A stretch of 64,000 nt of DNA from Cellulosimicrobium funkei (GTDB lineage: Bacteria > Actinomycetota > Actinomycetes > Actinomycetales > Cellulomonadaceae). Position 1 is the stretch's first letter. The number at the start of each line of letters is the position of its first letter. Position numbers and translations under genes: made by a program. The notes under the pieces are model-generated. The model did no database searches, was not told the DNA's origin, and worked only from the letters and a program-made list of their open reading frames with translations. Location of the stretch: positions 124,001 through 188,000 of the forward strand of contig NZ_JNBQ01000004.1 of assembly GCF_001019615.1 (NCBI RefSeq), read 5' to 3'. Positions 9,243-17,738 of this stretch are shown here, one piece after another.

Positions 9243-10145
9243 GTGCGATGGACGGTCACGGGTGCCGGAGGGATGCTCGGCACGGACCTCGTCGCCCTGC
9301 TGCGCTCGCGCGGCGAGGACGTGCGAGCGCTCGACCGTGCGGGGCTGGACGTCACCGACGCCGCGGCGGTCGACGCCGCGGTGCGGGGGGCGGACGTGGT
9401 CGTCAACGCCGCCGCGTACACCGCGGTCGACGCGGCGGAGGACGACGAGGCACGAGCGTTCGCCGTGAACGCGGTGGGGGCGCAGCACGTGGCCCGGGCC
9501 GCGGCCCGGCACGGGTCCCGGCTCGTCCACGTCTCGACCGACTACGTGTTCGACGGCGGGGTGAGCGGCACGGACGCGAGGCCCTACGCCGAGGACGCCG
9601 CGCTCGCGCCGCGCTCCGCGTACGGGCGCTCCAAGGCGTCCGGGGAGTGGGCGGTGCGGTCCGTGCACCCCGGCGCCCTGGTCGTCCGCACCGCGTGGCT
9701 CTATGGCGCGCACGGCGCGTGCTTCCCCCGCACGATCGCGCGCCTCGTGCGCGAACGCGGATCGGTCGACGTCGTCGACGACCAGGTCGGTCAGCCGACG
9801 TGGACCGTGGACCTCGCCGACCTCGTGGTGCGTCTCGTCGGCGCGGGAGCGCCCGGCGGCGCCTACCACGGGACGGCCCAGGGCCAGGCGTCGTGGTGGG
9901 AGGTCGCACGGGAGGTGGTCGTGACCGCGGGGCTCGACCCGGGGAGCGTCCGGCCGACGTCGAGCGCGGCCTTCGCCCGGCCTGCGCCTCGTCCCGCGTG
10001 GTCCGTCCTGGGCCACGACGCGCTGCGCCGCCTCGGGGTGGAGCCGGTCGGGGACTGGCGCGCGCGGTGGCGTGCCGCCGCCCCGCGCGTCCTCGCCGGG
10101 CTCGAGGACGCCGGCGCTCACGTGTCGAGCAGCGACAGCAGGTAG
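9243..10145 (+). CDS. rfbD: dTDP-4-dehydrorhamnose reductase
   Basis: About 300 residues. An NADPH-dependent short-chain dehydrogenase that makes dTDP-L-rhamnose. The N-terminal nucleotide motif is [11 protein letters not shown], and the catalytic YxxxK appears as YGRSK after [12 protein letters not shown] 9243 is chosen because GGAGG sits 8 nt upstream; GTG 9222 and 9234 are in frame but overlap the promoter and ribosome-binding site. Its last 28 bp overlap the end of rfbA on the opposite strand, so the two convergent mRNAs share an antisense 3' tail. Confidence 0.92.
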   Translation: MRWTVTGAGGMLGTDLVALLRSRGEDVRALDRAGLDVTDAAAVDAAVRGADVVVNAAAYTAVDAAEDDEARAFAVNAVGAQHVARAAARHGSRLVHVSTDYVFDGGVSGTDARPYAEDAALAPRSAYGRSKASGEWAVRSVHPGALVVRTAWLYGAHGACFPRTIARLVRERGSVDVVDDQVGQPTWTVDLADLVVRLVGAGAPGGAYHGTAQGQASWWEVAREVVVTAGLDPGSVRPTSSAAFARPAPRPAWSVLGHDALRRLGVEPVGDWRARWRAAAPRVLAGLEDAGAHVSSSDSR

Positions 10146-10981
10146 GTGCCGTAGCGCGACGGCGCGAGCGCGGTCGCCCGCTCGCGCAGCTCCTCGTCCG
10201 AGAGGAACCCGCGTCGCCACGCGACCTCCTCCGGCGCTCCGATCTTCAGCCCCTGCCGGTTCTCGATCGTGCGGACGAAGTCGCTCGCGTCGAGCAGCGA
10301 GTCGACCGTCCCGGTGTCGAGCCAGGCCGTCCCGCGCGGCAGGACCTCGACCTGGAGCCGTCCCTCGCGCAGGTAGTGCAGGTTGACGTCGGTGATCTCG
10401 TACTCGCCGCGCGCCGACGGCCGGAGCGAGCGCGCGACGTCGACCACGTCCGCCGAGTAGAAGTAGAGGCCGGGGACCGCGTAGCTGCTCCGAGGCCGGG
10501 CCGGCTTCTCCTCGATGCTCAGCGCGCGCCCGGACCCGTCGAACTCGACCACGCCGTACGCCGTCGGGTCGGCGACGCGGTAGGCGAACACGGCGCCGCC
10601 GTCGATCCCCGCGAAGCGCTGGAGCCGGTCCCCGAGACCCGGCCCGTAGAAGATGTTGTCGCCGAGGACGAGCGCCGCCGAGTCGCCGTCGAGGAAGTCG
10701 GCCCCGAGCACGAAGGCCTGGGCGAGGCCGTTCGGCTCGGCCTGCACGGCGTAGGAGATCGAGACGCCGAGCTGCGACCCGTCCCCCAGCAGCCGGTGGA
10801 ACGCCGCCGCGTCGTGCGGGGTCGTGATGACCAGCACGTCGCGGATGCCGGCGAGCAGGAGCGTCGACAGCGGGTAGTAGACCATCGGCTTGTCGTAGAC
10901 GGGCAGCAGCTGCTTGCTCACCCCGAGCGTGATCGGGTGCAGGCGCGTGCCCGCGCCACCTGCCAGGACGATCCCCTTCAT
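10118..10981 (-). CDS. rfbA: Glucose-1-phosphate thymidylyltransferase
   Basis: 287 residues, the usual length. It joins glucose-1-phosphate to dTTP, the first step of dTDP-rhamnose synthesis. The N-terminal pyrophosphorylase signature is complete ([13 protein letters not shown], then [12 protein letters not shown]), and the substrate loop [12 protein letters not shown] and the LDTGTVDSL segment match RfbA/RmlA. It is encoded alone on the minus strand, convergent with rfbD and divergent from rfbB. The rhamnose set is therefore complete (rfbA, B, C, D) but split over four transcripts, which is unusual compared with operonic rml clusters. Confidence 0.95.
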   Translation of the reverse strand: MKGIVLAGGAGTRLHPITLGVSKQLLPVYDKPMVYYPLSTLLLAGIRDVLVITTPHDAAAFHRLLGDGSQLGVSISYAVQAEPNGLAQAFVLGADFLDGDSAALVLGDNIFYGPGLGDRLQRFAGIDGGAVFAYRVADPTAYGVVEFDGSGRALSIEEKPARPRSSYAVPGLYFYSADVVDVARSLRPSARGEYEITDVNLHYLREGRLQVEVLPRGTAWLDTGTVDSLLDASDFVRTIENRQGLKIGAPEEVAWRRGFLSDEELRERATALAPSRYGTYLLSLLDT

Positions 10982-11062
10982 CCCGGCAGGCTCTCACGAG
11001 CAGGAGGGGCGGGGGAGGGTGAAATGCCGTGCGACGCGCCGGTGCGCGCGGACCTCCGTCGC

Positions 11063-12100
<1,038 letters not shown>

Positions 12101-12106
12101 CGGGCG

Positions 12107-12124
12107 CGCCGCCGACCGGCGGCG
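12107..12124 (+). terminator. Short hairpin after rfbB
   Basis: 7-bp GC stem (12107-12113 with 12118-12124) with a 4-nt loop directly after the rfbB stop. The stem is short for a terminator. Confidence 0.3.
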
Positions 12125-12141
12125 ACGGACGCGGGCGCCGA

Positions 12142-12147
12142 TAGGCT
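12142..12147 (+). promoter_or_regulatory. Leaderless -10 box for the phosphomannomutase gene
   Basis: TAGGCT, 7 nt before the GTG start at 12155, which implies that transcription begins at or beside the start codon. Confidence 0.55.
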
Positions 12148-12154
12148 GGGGCGC

Positions 12155-13627
12155 GTGACGACCGACCTCTCCCACCTCATCAAGGCGTACGACGTCCGCG
12201 GCACCGTCCCGGACCAGCTGAACCCCCAGGTGGCGAAGGCCATCGGTGCCGCGTTCGCCCGGACGGTGGTCCTGCCCGAGGCGAGCGGCGGTGCCGACGA
12301 CGCGCCGGGCCGGGCGAGCGTCGTCGTCGGGCACGACATGCGCGACTCCGGGCCCGAGCTCGTGGACGCGTTCGCCGCCGGACTCACGGAGGCCGGGGTC
12401 GACGTCGTGCGGATCGGCCTGTGCTCCACGGACGGGCTCTACCACGCGTCCGGCGCGCTGGGCGTACCGGGCGCCATGTTCACGGCGAGCCACAACCCGG
12501 CCGTCTACAACGGGATCAAGCTGTGCCGCGCGGGGGCGCGCCCGGTGGGTCAGGACTCGGGGCTCGCGGAGGTCCGCCGGCTCGCGGAGGGGTATCTCGA
12601 CGACGGCCTCCCGGCCGCCGCGGACGAGCCGGGATCGGTCACGGACCGCGACACGCTCGCCGACTACGCGATGTTCCTGCGCTCGCTCGTCGACCTGTCG
12701 GGGATCCGGCCGCTCAAGGTCGTGGTCGACGCCGGGAACGGGATGGGGGGCCACACCGTGCCGGCCGTCCTGGGCACCGGCGCGGGCCTGCCCGCGCTGC
12801 CGCTCGACGTCGTGCCGCTGTACTTCGAGCTCGACGGCACGTTCCCGAACCACGAGGCGAACCCGCTCGACCCGAAGAACCTGCTCGACCTCCAGGCCGC
12901 CGTCGTGGAGCACGACGCCGACCTGGGGCTCGCGTTCGACGGTGACGCCGACCGCTGCTTCGTCGTCGACGAGCACGGCGACCCGGTGTCGCCGTCGGCG
13001 ATCACGGCGCTCGTCGGGCTGCGCGAGGTCGCCAAGGAGGTCGAGGCGGGGCGCACGCCGACCGTGATCCACAACCTCATCACCTCGCGCGCCGTCCCCG
13101 ACTTCCTCGGTGCCGCGGGGGCCCGGACCGTGCGCACGCGCGTCGGGCACTCGTTCATCAAGGCGCAGATGGCCGAGAACGACGCCGTGTTCGGCGGCGA
13201 GCACAGCGCGCACTACTACTTCCGCGACTTCTTCTTCGCGGACACGGGGATGCTCGCGGCGATGCACGTGCTCGCCGCGCTCGGGTCGCAGCCGCACCCG
13301 CTGTCGGCGCTGGGGGAGATGTACGAGCCGTACGTCGCCTCGGGGGAGATCAACTCGACCGTGGCCGACGTGCCCGCTGCCCGTGCGCGCGTCGTCGAGG
13401 CCTACGTGACGCAGCAGGGCGGTGGTCCGGTCGAGGTCGACGAGCTCGACGGGCTGACCGTCTCGCACTGGGACTCCCACCCGCAGTGGTGGTTCAACCT
13501 CCGCGCGTCGAACACCGAGCCGCTGCTGCGGCTCAACGTCGAGGCGGCCGACGAGGACATCATGGAGAAGGTGCGCGACGACGTCCTGTCGCTCGTGCGC
13601 ACCCACGACGACGAGGAGCGAGCATGA
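12155..13627 (+). CDS. manB: Phosphomannomutase/phosphoglucomutase
   Basis: 490 residues. An alpha-D-phosphohexomutase that interconverts mannose-6-phosphate and mannose-1-phosphate (and often the glucose forms), feeding GDP-mannose. The phosphoserine loop is TASHNPAVYNGIK, the magnesium loop is FDGDADRCF, the sugar loop is GGEHSAHYYF and the phosphate-binding loop RASNTEPLLR is near the C-terminus. A TAGGCT box 7 nt before the GTG predicts leaderless transcription. The stop overlaps the next start (ATGA), so the Trm112-like gene is translationally coupled. It corresponds to the gene near whiB2 in mycobacteria (pmmA/manB). Confidence 0.94.
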   Translation: MTTDLSHLIKAYDVRGTVPDQLNPQVAKAIGAAFARTVVLPEASGGADDAPGRASVVVGHDMRDSGPELVDAFAAGLTEAGVDVVRIGLCSTDGLYHASGALGVPGAMFTASHNPAVYNGIKLCRAGARPVGQDSGLAEVRRLAEGYLDDGLPAAADEPGSVTDRDTLADYAMFLRSLVDLSGIRPLKVVVDAGNGMGGHTVPAVLGTGAGLPALPLDVVPLYFELDGTFPNHEANPLDPKNLLDLQAAVVEHDADLGLAFDGDADRCFVVDEHGDPVSPSAITALVGLREVAKEVEAGRTPTVIHNLITSRAVPDFLGAAGARTVRTRVGHSFIKAQMAENDAVFGGEHSAHYYFRDFFFADTGMLAAMHVLAALGSQPHPLSALGEMYEPYVASGEINSTVADVPAARARVVEAYVTQQGGGPVEVDELDGLTVSHWDSHPQWWFNLRASNTEPLLRLNVEAADEDIMEKVRDDVLSLVRTHDDEERA

Positions 13628-13812
13628 GCCTGCAGATCGACCCCTGGGTGCGCGAGGCCCTGCGCTGTCCCGTGACCGGCGCCCGCCTCGTGGACGGCAC
13701 CGGCCCGTCCGGAGAGCCGGAGCTGCACTCCACGGATACCGACCGCCCGCTCGCGTACCCGGTGCGCGACGGCATCCCGGTCCTGCTGGAGGACGACGCG
13801 CGCGAGCTGTGA
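13624..13812 (+). CDS. Trm112 family protein
   Basis: 62-residue small protein that matches bacterial Trm112-like (YcaR/UPF0434) domains: a short zinc-ribbon-like fold with only CPVTGARL retained as a metal-site remnant, then AYPVRDGIPVLLEDDAREL, which is the family signature. Related proteins act as partners of methyltransferases, but no substrate is known for this one. It overlaps manB by ATGA, so it is co-translated. Confidence 0.85.
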   Translation: MSLQIDPWVREALRCPVTGARLVDGTGPSGEPELHSTDTDRPLAYPVRDGIPVLLEDDAREL

Positions 13813-13840
13813 CGCGGCCGGACAGGAGGGGCGCAGTCGG

Positions 13841-13846
13841 TAGAGT
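13841..13846 (+). promoter_or_regulatory. -10 box for the LicC-like gene
   Basis: TAGAGT about 55 bp before the GTG start at 13901, followed by an AAAGGA ribosome-binding site. Confidence 0.45.
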
Positions 13847-13900
13847 CGGTCCGGTGCTCCGCTCGTCGGCGAGCCGGAGCGAGAGACGAAAGGACACACC

Positions 13901-14599
13901 GTGAGCAACGCGCCCCAGGTCGTCATCCTGGCCGCCGGGATGGGGACCCGCCTCGGGCGGCCGTTCCCCAAGCCGCTGACCGAGCTCAAGGACGGGCGCA
14001 CGATCCTCGCCCAGCAGCTGGGCAACGTCCGCGGCGCCTTCGGCCGCGACGTCCAGGTGCTCGTCGTCGTCGGGTTCAAGCTCGAGCAGATCCTCGAGGC
14101 GGCACCCGACGTGACGTTCGCGTACAACGAGATCTACGACCAGACGAACACGTCCAAGAGCCTGCTCAAGGCGCTGCGCGTGACCGGCGACCGCGGGGTC
14201 CTGTGGATGAACGGCGACGTCGTCTTCGACCCGCGCGTCCTCGAGCGGCTCAAGCCGTACATCGAGTCGGGGCAGTCGTTCGTCAGCGTCAACACGGCGG
14301 CGGTCGGTGACGAGGAGGTCAAGTACACCGTCGACGCCGACGGGCGGATCGACGAGCTCTCGAAGACCGTCCAGGGAGCGCTCGGTGAGGCGGTCGGCAT
14401 CAACTTCGTCGCCCCGGCCGACAAGGCCGCGCTCGTGGCGCGGCTCGCCGAGGTCGGCGACCAGGACTACTTCGAGCGGGGCATCGAGGTCGCGATCGAG
14501 AAGGACGGGCTCCAGGTGGTCCCCGTCGACGTCTCCGACCTGTACGCCGTCGAGGTGGACTTCGCCGAGGACCTCGAGCGGGCGAACGAGTTTCTCTGA
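13901..14599 (+). CDS. LicC-like nucleotidyltransferase (phosphocholine cytidylyltransferase family)
   Basis: 232 residues. The N-terminus LAAGMGTRLGRPFPKPLTEL is the sugar-1-phosphate/choline-phosphate nucleotidyltransferase signature, with metal-site residues in WMNGDVVFDP and a closing DFAEDLERANEF segment seen in LicC-type proteins. Such enzymes activate phosphocholine or a related head group with CTP, but the substrate cannot be assigned from sequence and a sugar phosphate remains possible. An AAAGGA site precedes the GTG start. A LicD-like transferase lies 3 kb away, so the pair may decorate the envelope polymer made by the flanking Galf transferases. Confidence 0.82.
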   Translation: MSNAPQVVILAAGMGTRLGRPFPKPLTELKDGRTILAQQLGNVRGAFGRDVQVLVVVGFKLEQILEAAPDVTFAYNEIYDQTNTSKSLLKALRVTGDRGVLWMNGDVVFDPRVLERLKPYIESGQSFVSVNTAAVGDEEVKYTVDADGRIDELSKTVQGALGEAVGINFVAPADKAALVARLAEVGDQDYFERGIEVAIEKDGLQVVPVDVSDLYAVEVDFAEDLERANEFL

Positions 14600-14620
14600 G
14601 AGGACCGTCCCAGGACGCGC

Positions 14621-14655
14621 GAAGGGCCGGGCTCCGCACGGGAGACCGGCCCTTC
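14621..14655. terminator. Bidirectional terminator between the LicC-like and GlfT1-like genes
   Basis: A 10-bp stem (14621-14630 with 14646-14655) closed by an inner CTCC/GGAG pairing, placed between two convergent stop codons. Confidence 0.75.
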
Positions 14656-14667
14656 GTCCGCTCGGCG

Positions 14668-15597
14668 TCAGCTCGCGCTCGGCGCCTTCGGCGACGTCCG
14701 GGGGAACTGGGGCTGCGGGTTGAAGCGGATGCCGGCGAGGAGCTGCCGGACCATCTGGACCTGGAGGCTGCGGGAGACCCCGCCCTGGCGCATCTTGCCG
14801 ACCACGTTCTTCACGTAGGTGATCCACGAGAGCTTGCCCTCGTAGTGCCAGCGGTACGACGACTGGTTGCGGGCGCCGTACTTGAACTTCCAGACGTTCT
14901 GCGCGGTGATCTGGCCGTAGTTGACGCCCTTGTTGTCGCCCATGTCGTGCACGACGTAGCTGTCGAGCACCTGGATGCCGGGACGCGTGCGGCCCGACAG
15001 GCGCTTCGTGTACTCCTTGTCGTCGTACCAGATGAAGTACTCGGCCAGGGGCAGCCCGTGCTCCTCGACCGTCCACCGGGGCAGCAGGACGGAGACGAAC
15101 GTGCACTCGCGGACCTTGACCGCGTTGAGTCCCTGCACCAGGTAGCGGGGCCAGTCCCAGGTGGTCACGGCCTCGTTCATCTCGCACAGCTGACCGTCGA
15201 CGAACTTGACGACGGAGCAGGCGAAGGGCACGCGGTCGTGGACGTGCTCCTCGACCGCACGGTGCTCGTCGAGGAGCCGCTCGAGCGCGTCCGGCTCCGG
15301 GTAGCAGTCGTCGTCCATGATCCAGAAGAAGTCCGCCCCGAGCTCGTGGGCGCGGCGCAGGCCGGCGGCGAACCCGCCGGCCCCCCCGACGTTCTTCGGC
15401 AGCGACAGGACGTGGATGTCCTCGTCGTCCGCGATGGTGCGCAGGTAGTCGCCCGTGCCGTCCGTGGAGTCGTTGTCGACGAGCAGGATCGTCTGCGGGG
15501 GGACGCTCGACGCGCGGATCGCGGCGATGCCTTTCTTGAGCTTCTCGAGACGGTTGAACGTCACGACGACTGCTGCCACGTGGGGGGTCTGGGTCAT
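14668..15597 (-). CDS. GlfT1-like galactofuranosyltransferase (GT2)
   Basis: 309 residues. A GT-A glycosyltransferase with the start VVVTFNRLEKL, VDNDSTDGT, then KNVGGAGGFAAGL (a hallmark shared with mycobacterial GlfT1), the metal site DDD at 95-97, WYDDKEY (190-196) and a late histidine in YVVHDMG. GlfT1 adds the first Galf residues to a rhamnosylated lipid carrier in mycobacteria. A related first-Galf role is inferred here from glf, the GlfT2-like gene and the exporter nearby. The ribosome-binding site is weak. It contains a G7 run at 15381-15387 that is in frame. Other GT2 donors are possible. Confidence 0.82.
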   Translation of the reverse strand: MTQTPHVAAVVVTFNRLEKLKKGIAAIRASSVPPQTILLVDNDSTDGTGDYLRTIADDEDIHVLSLPKNVGGAGGFAAGLRRAHELGADFFWIMDDDCYPEPDALERLLDEHRAVEEHVHDRVPFACSVVKFVDGQLCEMNEAVTTWDWPRYLVQGLNAVKVRECTFVSVLLPRWTVEEHGLPLAEYFIWYDDKEYTKRLSGRTRPGIQVLDSYVVHDMGDNKGVNYGQITAQNVWKFKYGARNQSSYRWHYEGKLSWITYVKNVVGKMRQGGVSRSLQVQMVRQLLAGIRFNPQPQFPRTSPKAPSAS

Positions 15598-15647
15598 GGG
15601 GGTGCTCGCTGTTCCGTCGAGGTGGGGGCCGGGGCGGCGCGGGTCGG

Positions 15648-15881
15648 TCAGTCCACCGACCGAGGCGCGGCGAGCCGCGCCTCGACGATGTCGGTCAGCT
15701 CGGCGATGCGGACGTTGTCCCGGCGGCACTCGTCGATCTCCGCGCGCAGGTCGCGCACGTCCTCGCGCAGCTGCGCCAGCTCCTCGAGCACCTGCGCGTG
15801 GTTCGGCAGCGGCTTGCCCCGCAGGCGTGCCATGAGGGAAGGCGCCACGCGGTCGCCGACGGCGATGATCTTCTGCTTCAT
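15648..15881 (-). CDS. Small coiled-coil protein (DUF6752-like)
   Basis: 77 residues with a central charged, heptad-like helix (about 28-70, with LEELAQLREDVRDLRAEID) and no membrane segment or signal peptide. It resembles short coiled-coil proteins, annotated as DUF6752 as far as I recall, that sit among teichoic-acid or galactan glycosyltransferases in Actinobacteria. It may scaffold the biosynthetic complex, but nothing shows this directly. A GAGGAC site lies 3 nt before the ATG, and the gene lies between the LicD-fusion and GlfT1-like genes on the same strand, most likely in one operon (gap of 12 nt to the upstream gene). Confidence 0.7.
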   Translation of the reverse strand: MKQKIIAVGDRVAPSLMARLRGKPLPNHAQVLEELAQLREDVRDLRAEIDECRRDNVRIAELTDIVEARLAAPRSVD

Positions 15882-15893
15882 GTCGTCCTCGTC

Positions 15894-17468
15894 TCAGCTC
15901 TGGGCTGCGGTGGTCAGGTAGGTGAGCACGGGTCGCCGGACGTCGTCGCGTGCGGTCCCGCGCAGGGGCGTCGTCCCGTCGAGGGAAAGCCCCAGAGGGG
16001 CGAGCTCCTGCTCGATCTCCTCGAGCGTCAGGTGCCAGGTCGTCGGGTCGCGGAACGTCACCTCGGGGTCCGGCACCGTGTCGACGACGAGCGCCACGAC
16101 GCTCCCGGCTCGTGCGTACTGGCGCAGGGTACGCCAGACGGTGGCCCTGCCGTGGTGCCCGAGACGCTCCAGCAGGTGGTTGGCGAGCACGTGGACACGG
16201 CCCTCCTCCTCGGCGAGGAGGGCGATCACGTCCGCGGCCTCGCGGAAGTCGATGAGGTTGCGACGCAGCCACGTGACCCGCTCCGCCTCGGCGGCGTCGG
16301 TGAGGCCGCGGGCGCGCAGCAGCGCGGACTCGGCGTAGTCGACGCCGACGACCCGACGACCGTGCGCGGCCAGGTGCCGTGCCGCCGCACCGGCTCCGCA
16401 GCCCAGGTCGACCACCACGTCGCCGTCGTCCGTGCGGGCGAGCAGGGCGTCCGCACCGCGCAGGTCCGTGCCGCTCCCGCTCGTCGGGTCGTAGAGGTAG
16501 CGGTCCTCCCAGAAGTCGCGCTGGAAGTTGTACGAGCCGAACCAGTTGCGGAAGCGTCGGGCCGTCGCGCGCGGGGTCCGGAGCTTGTAGCCCGGGAGCG
16601 GCGTGCGCCAGTTCTCGTCGTAGTTGACGACGAGCCAGTCCTCCGGGACGGCCGGTGCCGGGTACGAGCGACCCTCGAGCGTGACGGTCGAGAACGGCAG
16701 CATCGAGTCCTGGCGCATCGGCCCGCGCACGTGGAACGGCTGGTTGATCTGGCCGTCCGGCGTGAAGAACGCCGTGAAGATGTCGATGTAGCCGTCGACG
16801 AGACCGTCGTCGCGGCGGAACGTGATCTGCAGGTGCGCGTTGCTGTGCCGGACGATCTCGTACCCCCGCGACGTGAGGTCGGCCGCGATCCGGGCGTTCT
16901 CCAGGGAGAGGTCCGCGGGGTGGCTCAGCTCCGACAGGTAGGCGAGGTCGGCGTCGTCGTCGTGCGGCAGGATGTGGCCCGAGCGGACGGCGCCGAGCAG
17001 CGTGCCGCCGACCACGAAGGGCCGCAGGCCGAGCGCGTGCAGGAGATCGACGAGCACGTCCAGGCGGTCGAGCAGACGCTGCTGCAAGCCCTCGTCCGCA
17101 CCGTCGAACGTCTTGCCCAGCCGCCCCCACTTGTTGAGCGCGACGTGGCGTCCCAGGGCGTCCACGACCTCGACGGGCCGCTCGCTCCTGCCGAACCGGA
17201 CGGAGGTGCTCCACAGGACGTCCCCGGTCGTCGAGTCGGCGACGTCGATGCGCGCCGTGCCGTCGAGGAACGGCGTGATCGGTGCGGGCCACGGGTGGTC
17301 GAGACGCTCGCGGACCGCGTCGTCCGAGACGAGGTCGATCGACCACACCCGGTGACCGTTGAGGAGGACGTCCAGGGAGGAGACATGGTCCGGGACGCGT
17401 GCGGGGAGGCGAAGGCGGGTGCGGCTCGCGCGCAGCTCGCGGGACGTCGTGGCGGGACGACGCGGCAT
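15894..17468 (-). CDS. LicD-family phosphotransferase fused to a SAM methyltransferase
   Basis: 524 residues in three parts. Residues 25-105 form a beta-rich region. Residues 140-330 are a LicD-type nucleotidyltransferase with GGTLLGAVRSGHILPHDDDAD at 154-174, carrying the catalytic aspartates, and a later DGYIDIFTAFF. Residues 345-524 are a class I methyltransferase with motif I VDLGCGAGAAARH at 353-365. LicD enzymes transfer phosphocholine or other phospho-alcohols to cell-wall sugars. Fusion to a methyltransferase could N- or O-methylate the substituent; both substrates are unknown. AAGGG precedes ATG 17468. Its cytidylyltransferase partner could be the LicC-like gene at 13.9 kb. Confidence 0.83.
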   Translation of the reverse strand: MPRRPATTSRELRASRTRLRLPARVPDHVSSLDVLLNGHRVWSIDLVSDDAVRERLDHPWPAPITPFLDGTARIDVADSTTGDVLWSTSVRFGRSERPVEVVDALGRHVALNKWGRLGKTFDGADEGLQQRLLDRLDVLVDLLHALGLRPFVVGGTLLGAVRSGHILPHDDDADLAYLSELSHPADLSLENARIAADLTSRGYEIVRHSNAHLQITFRRDDGLVDGYIDIFTAFFTPDGQINQPFHVRGPMRQDSMLPFSTVTLEGRSYPAPAVPEDWLVVNYDENWRTPLPGYKLRTPRATARRFRNWFGSYNFQRDFWEDRYLYDPTSGSGTDLRGADALLARTDDGDVVVDLGCGAGAAARHLAAHGRRVVGVDYAESALLRARGLTDAAEAERVTWLRRNLIDFREAADVIALLAEEEGRVHVLANHLLERLGHHGRATVWRTLRQYARAGSVVALVVDTVPDPEVTFRDPTTWHLTLEEIEQELAPLGLSLDGTTPLRGTARDDVRRPVLTYLTTAAQS

Positions 17469-17644
17469 GGGGGCCCTTCGGATCGGGGTCTCGAGGAGTG
17501 CCGCGGGAGCGGGTGGACCGCCCCGAGGCCGACCCGAGTTTACGCCAGCGTCGTCCGGCGGACGCGTCACCGACGCGTTCGTGAACGCGATCTGCACATT
17601 CTGTGAACCAGGCCGATTTCGCCCGTCCCGAGCGGTCGGGCCGG

Positions 17645-17650
17645 TAGCCT
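17645..17650 (+). promoter_or_regulatory. -10 box for the GlfT2-like gene
   Basis: TAGCCT in the 270-bp divergent gap, about 89 bp before the GTG at 17739. No clear -35 is seen. Confidence 0.4.
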
Positions 17651-17738
17651 GTGCCATCGGGCCGACGCGCCGCCCCAGCGGGCGCTGCGCACGTCTTCGG
17701 CCGTCCGGATCTTCGACCCATCCTGCGAGGCGCCCACC

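Noticed and set aside
15381-15387. G7 run in the GlfT1-like gene as a third frameshift
   Set aside because: The frame on both sides continues the conserved NVGGAGGF motif, so seven G is correct here.
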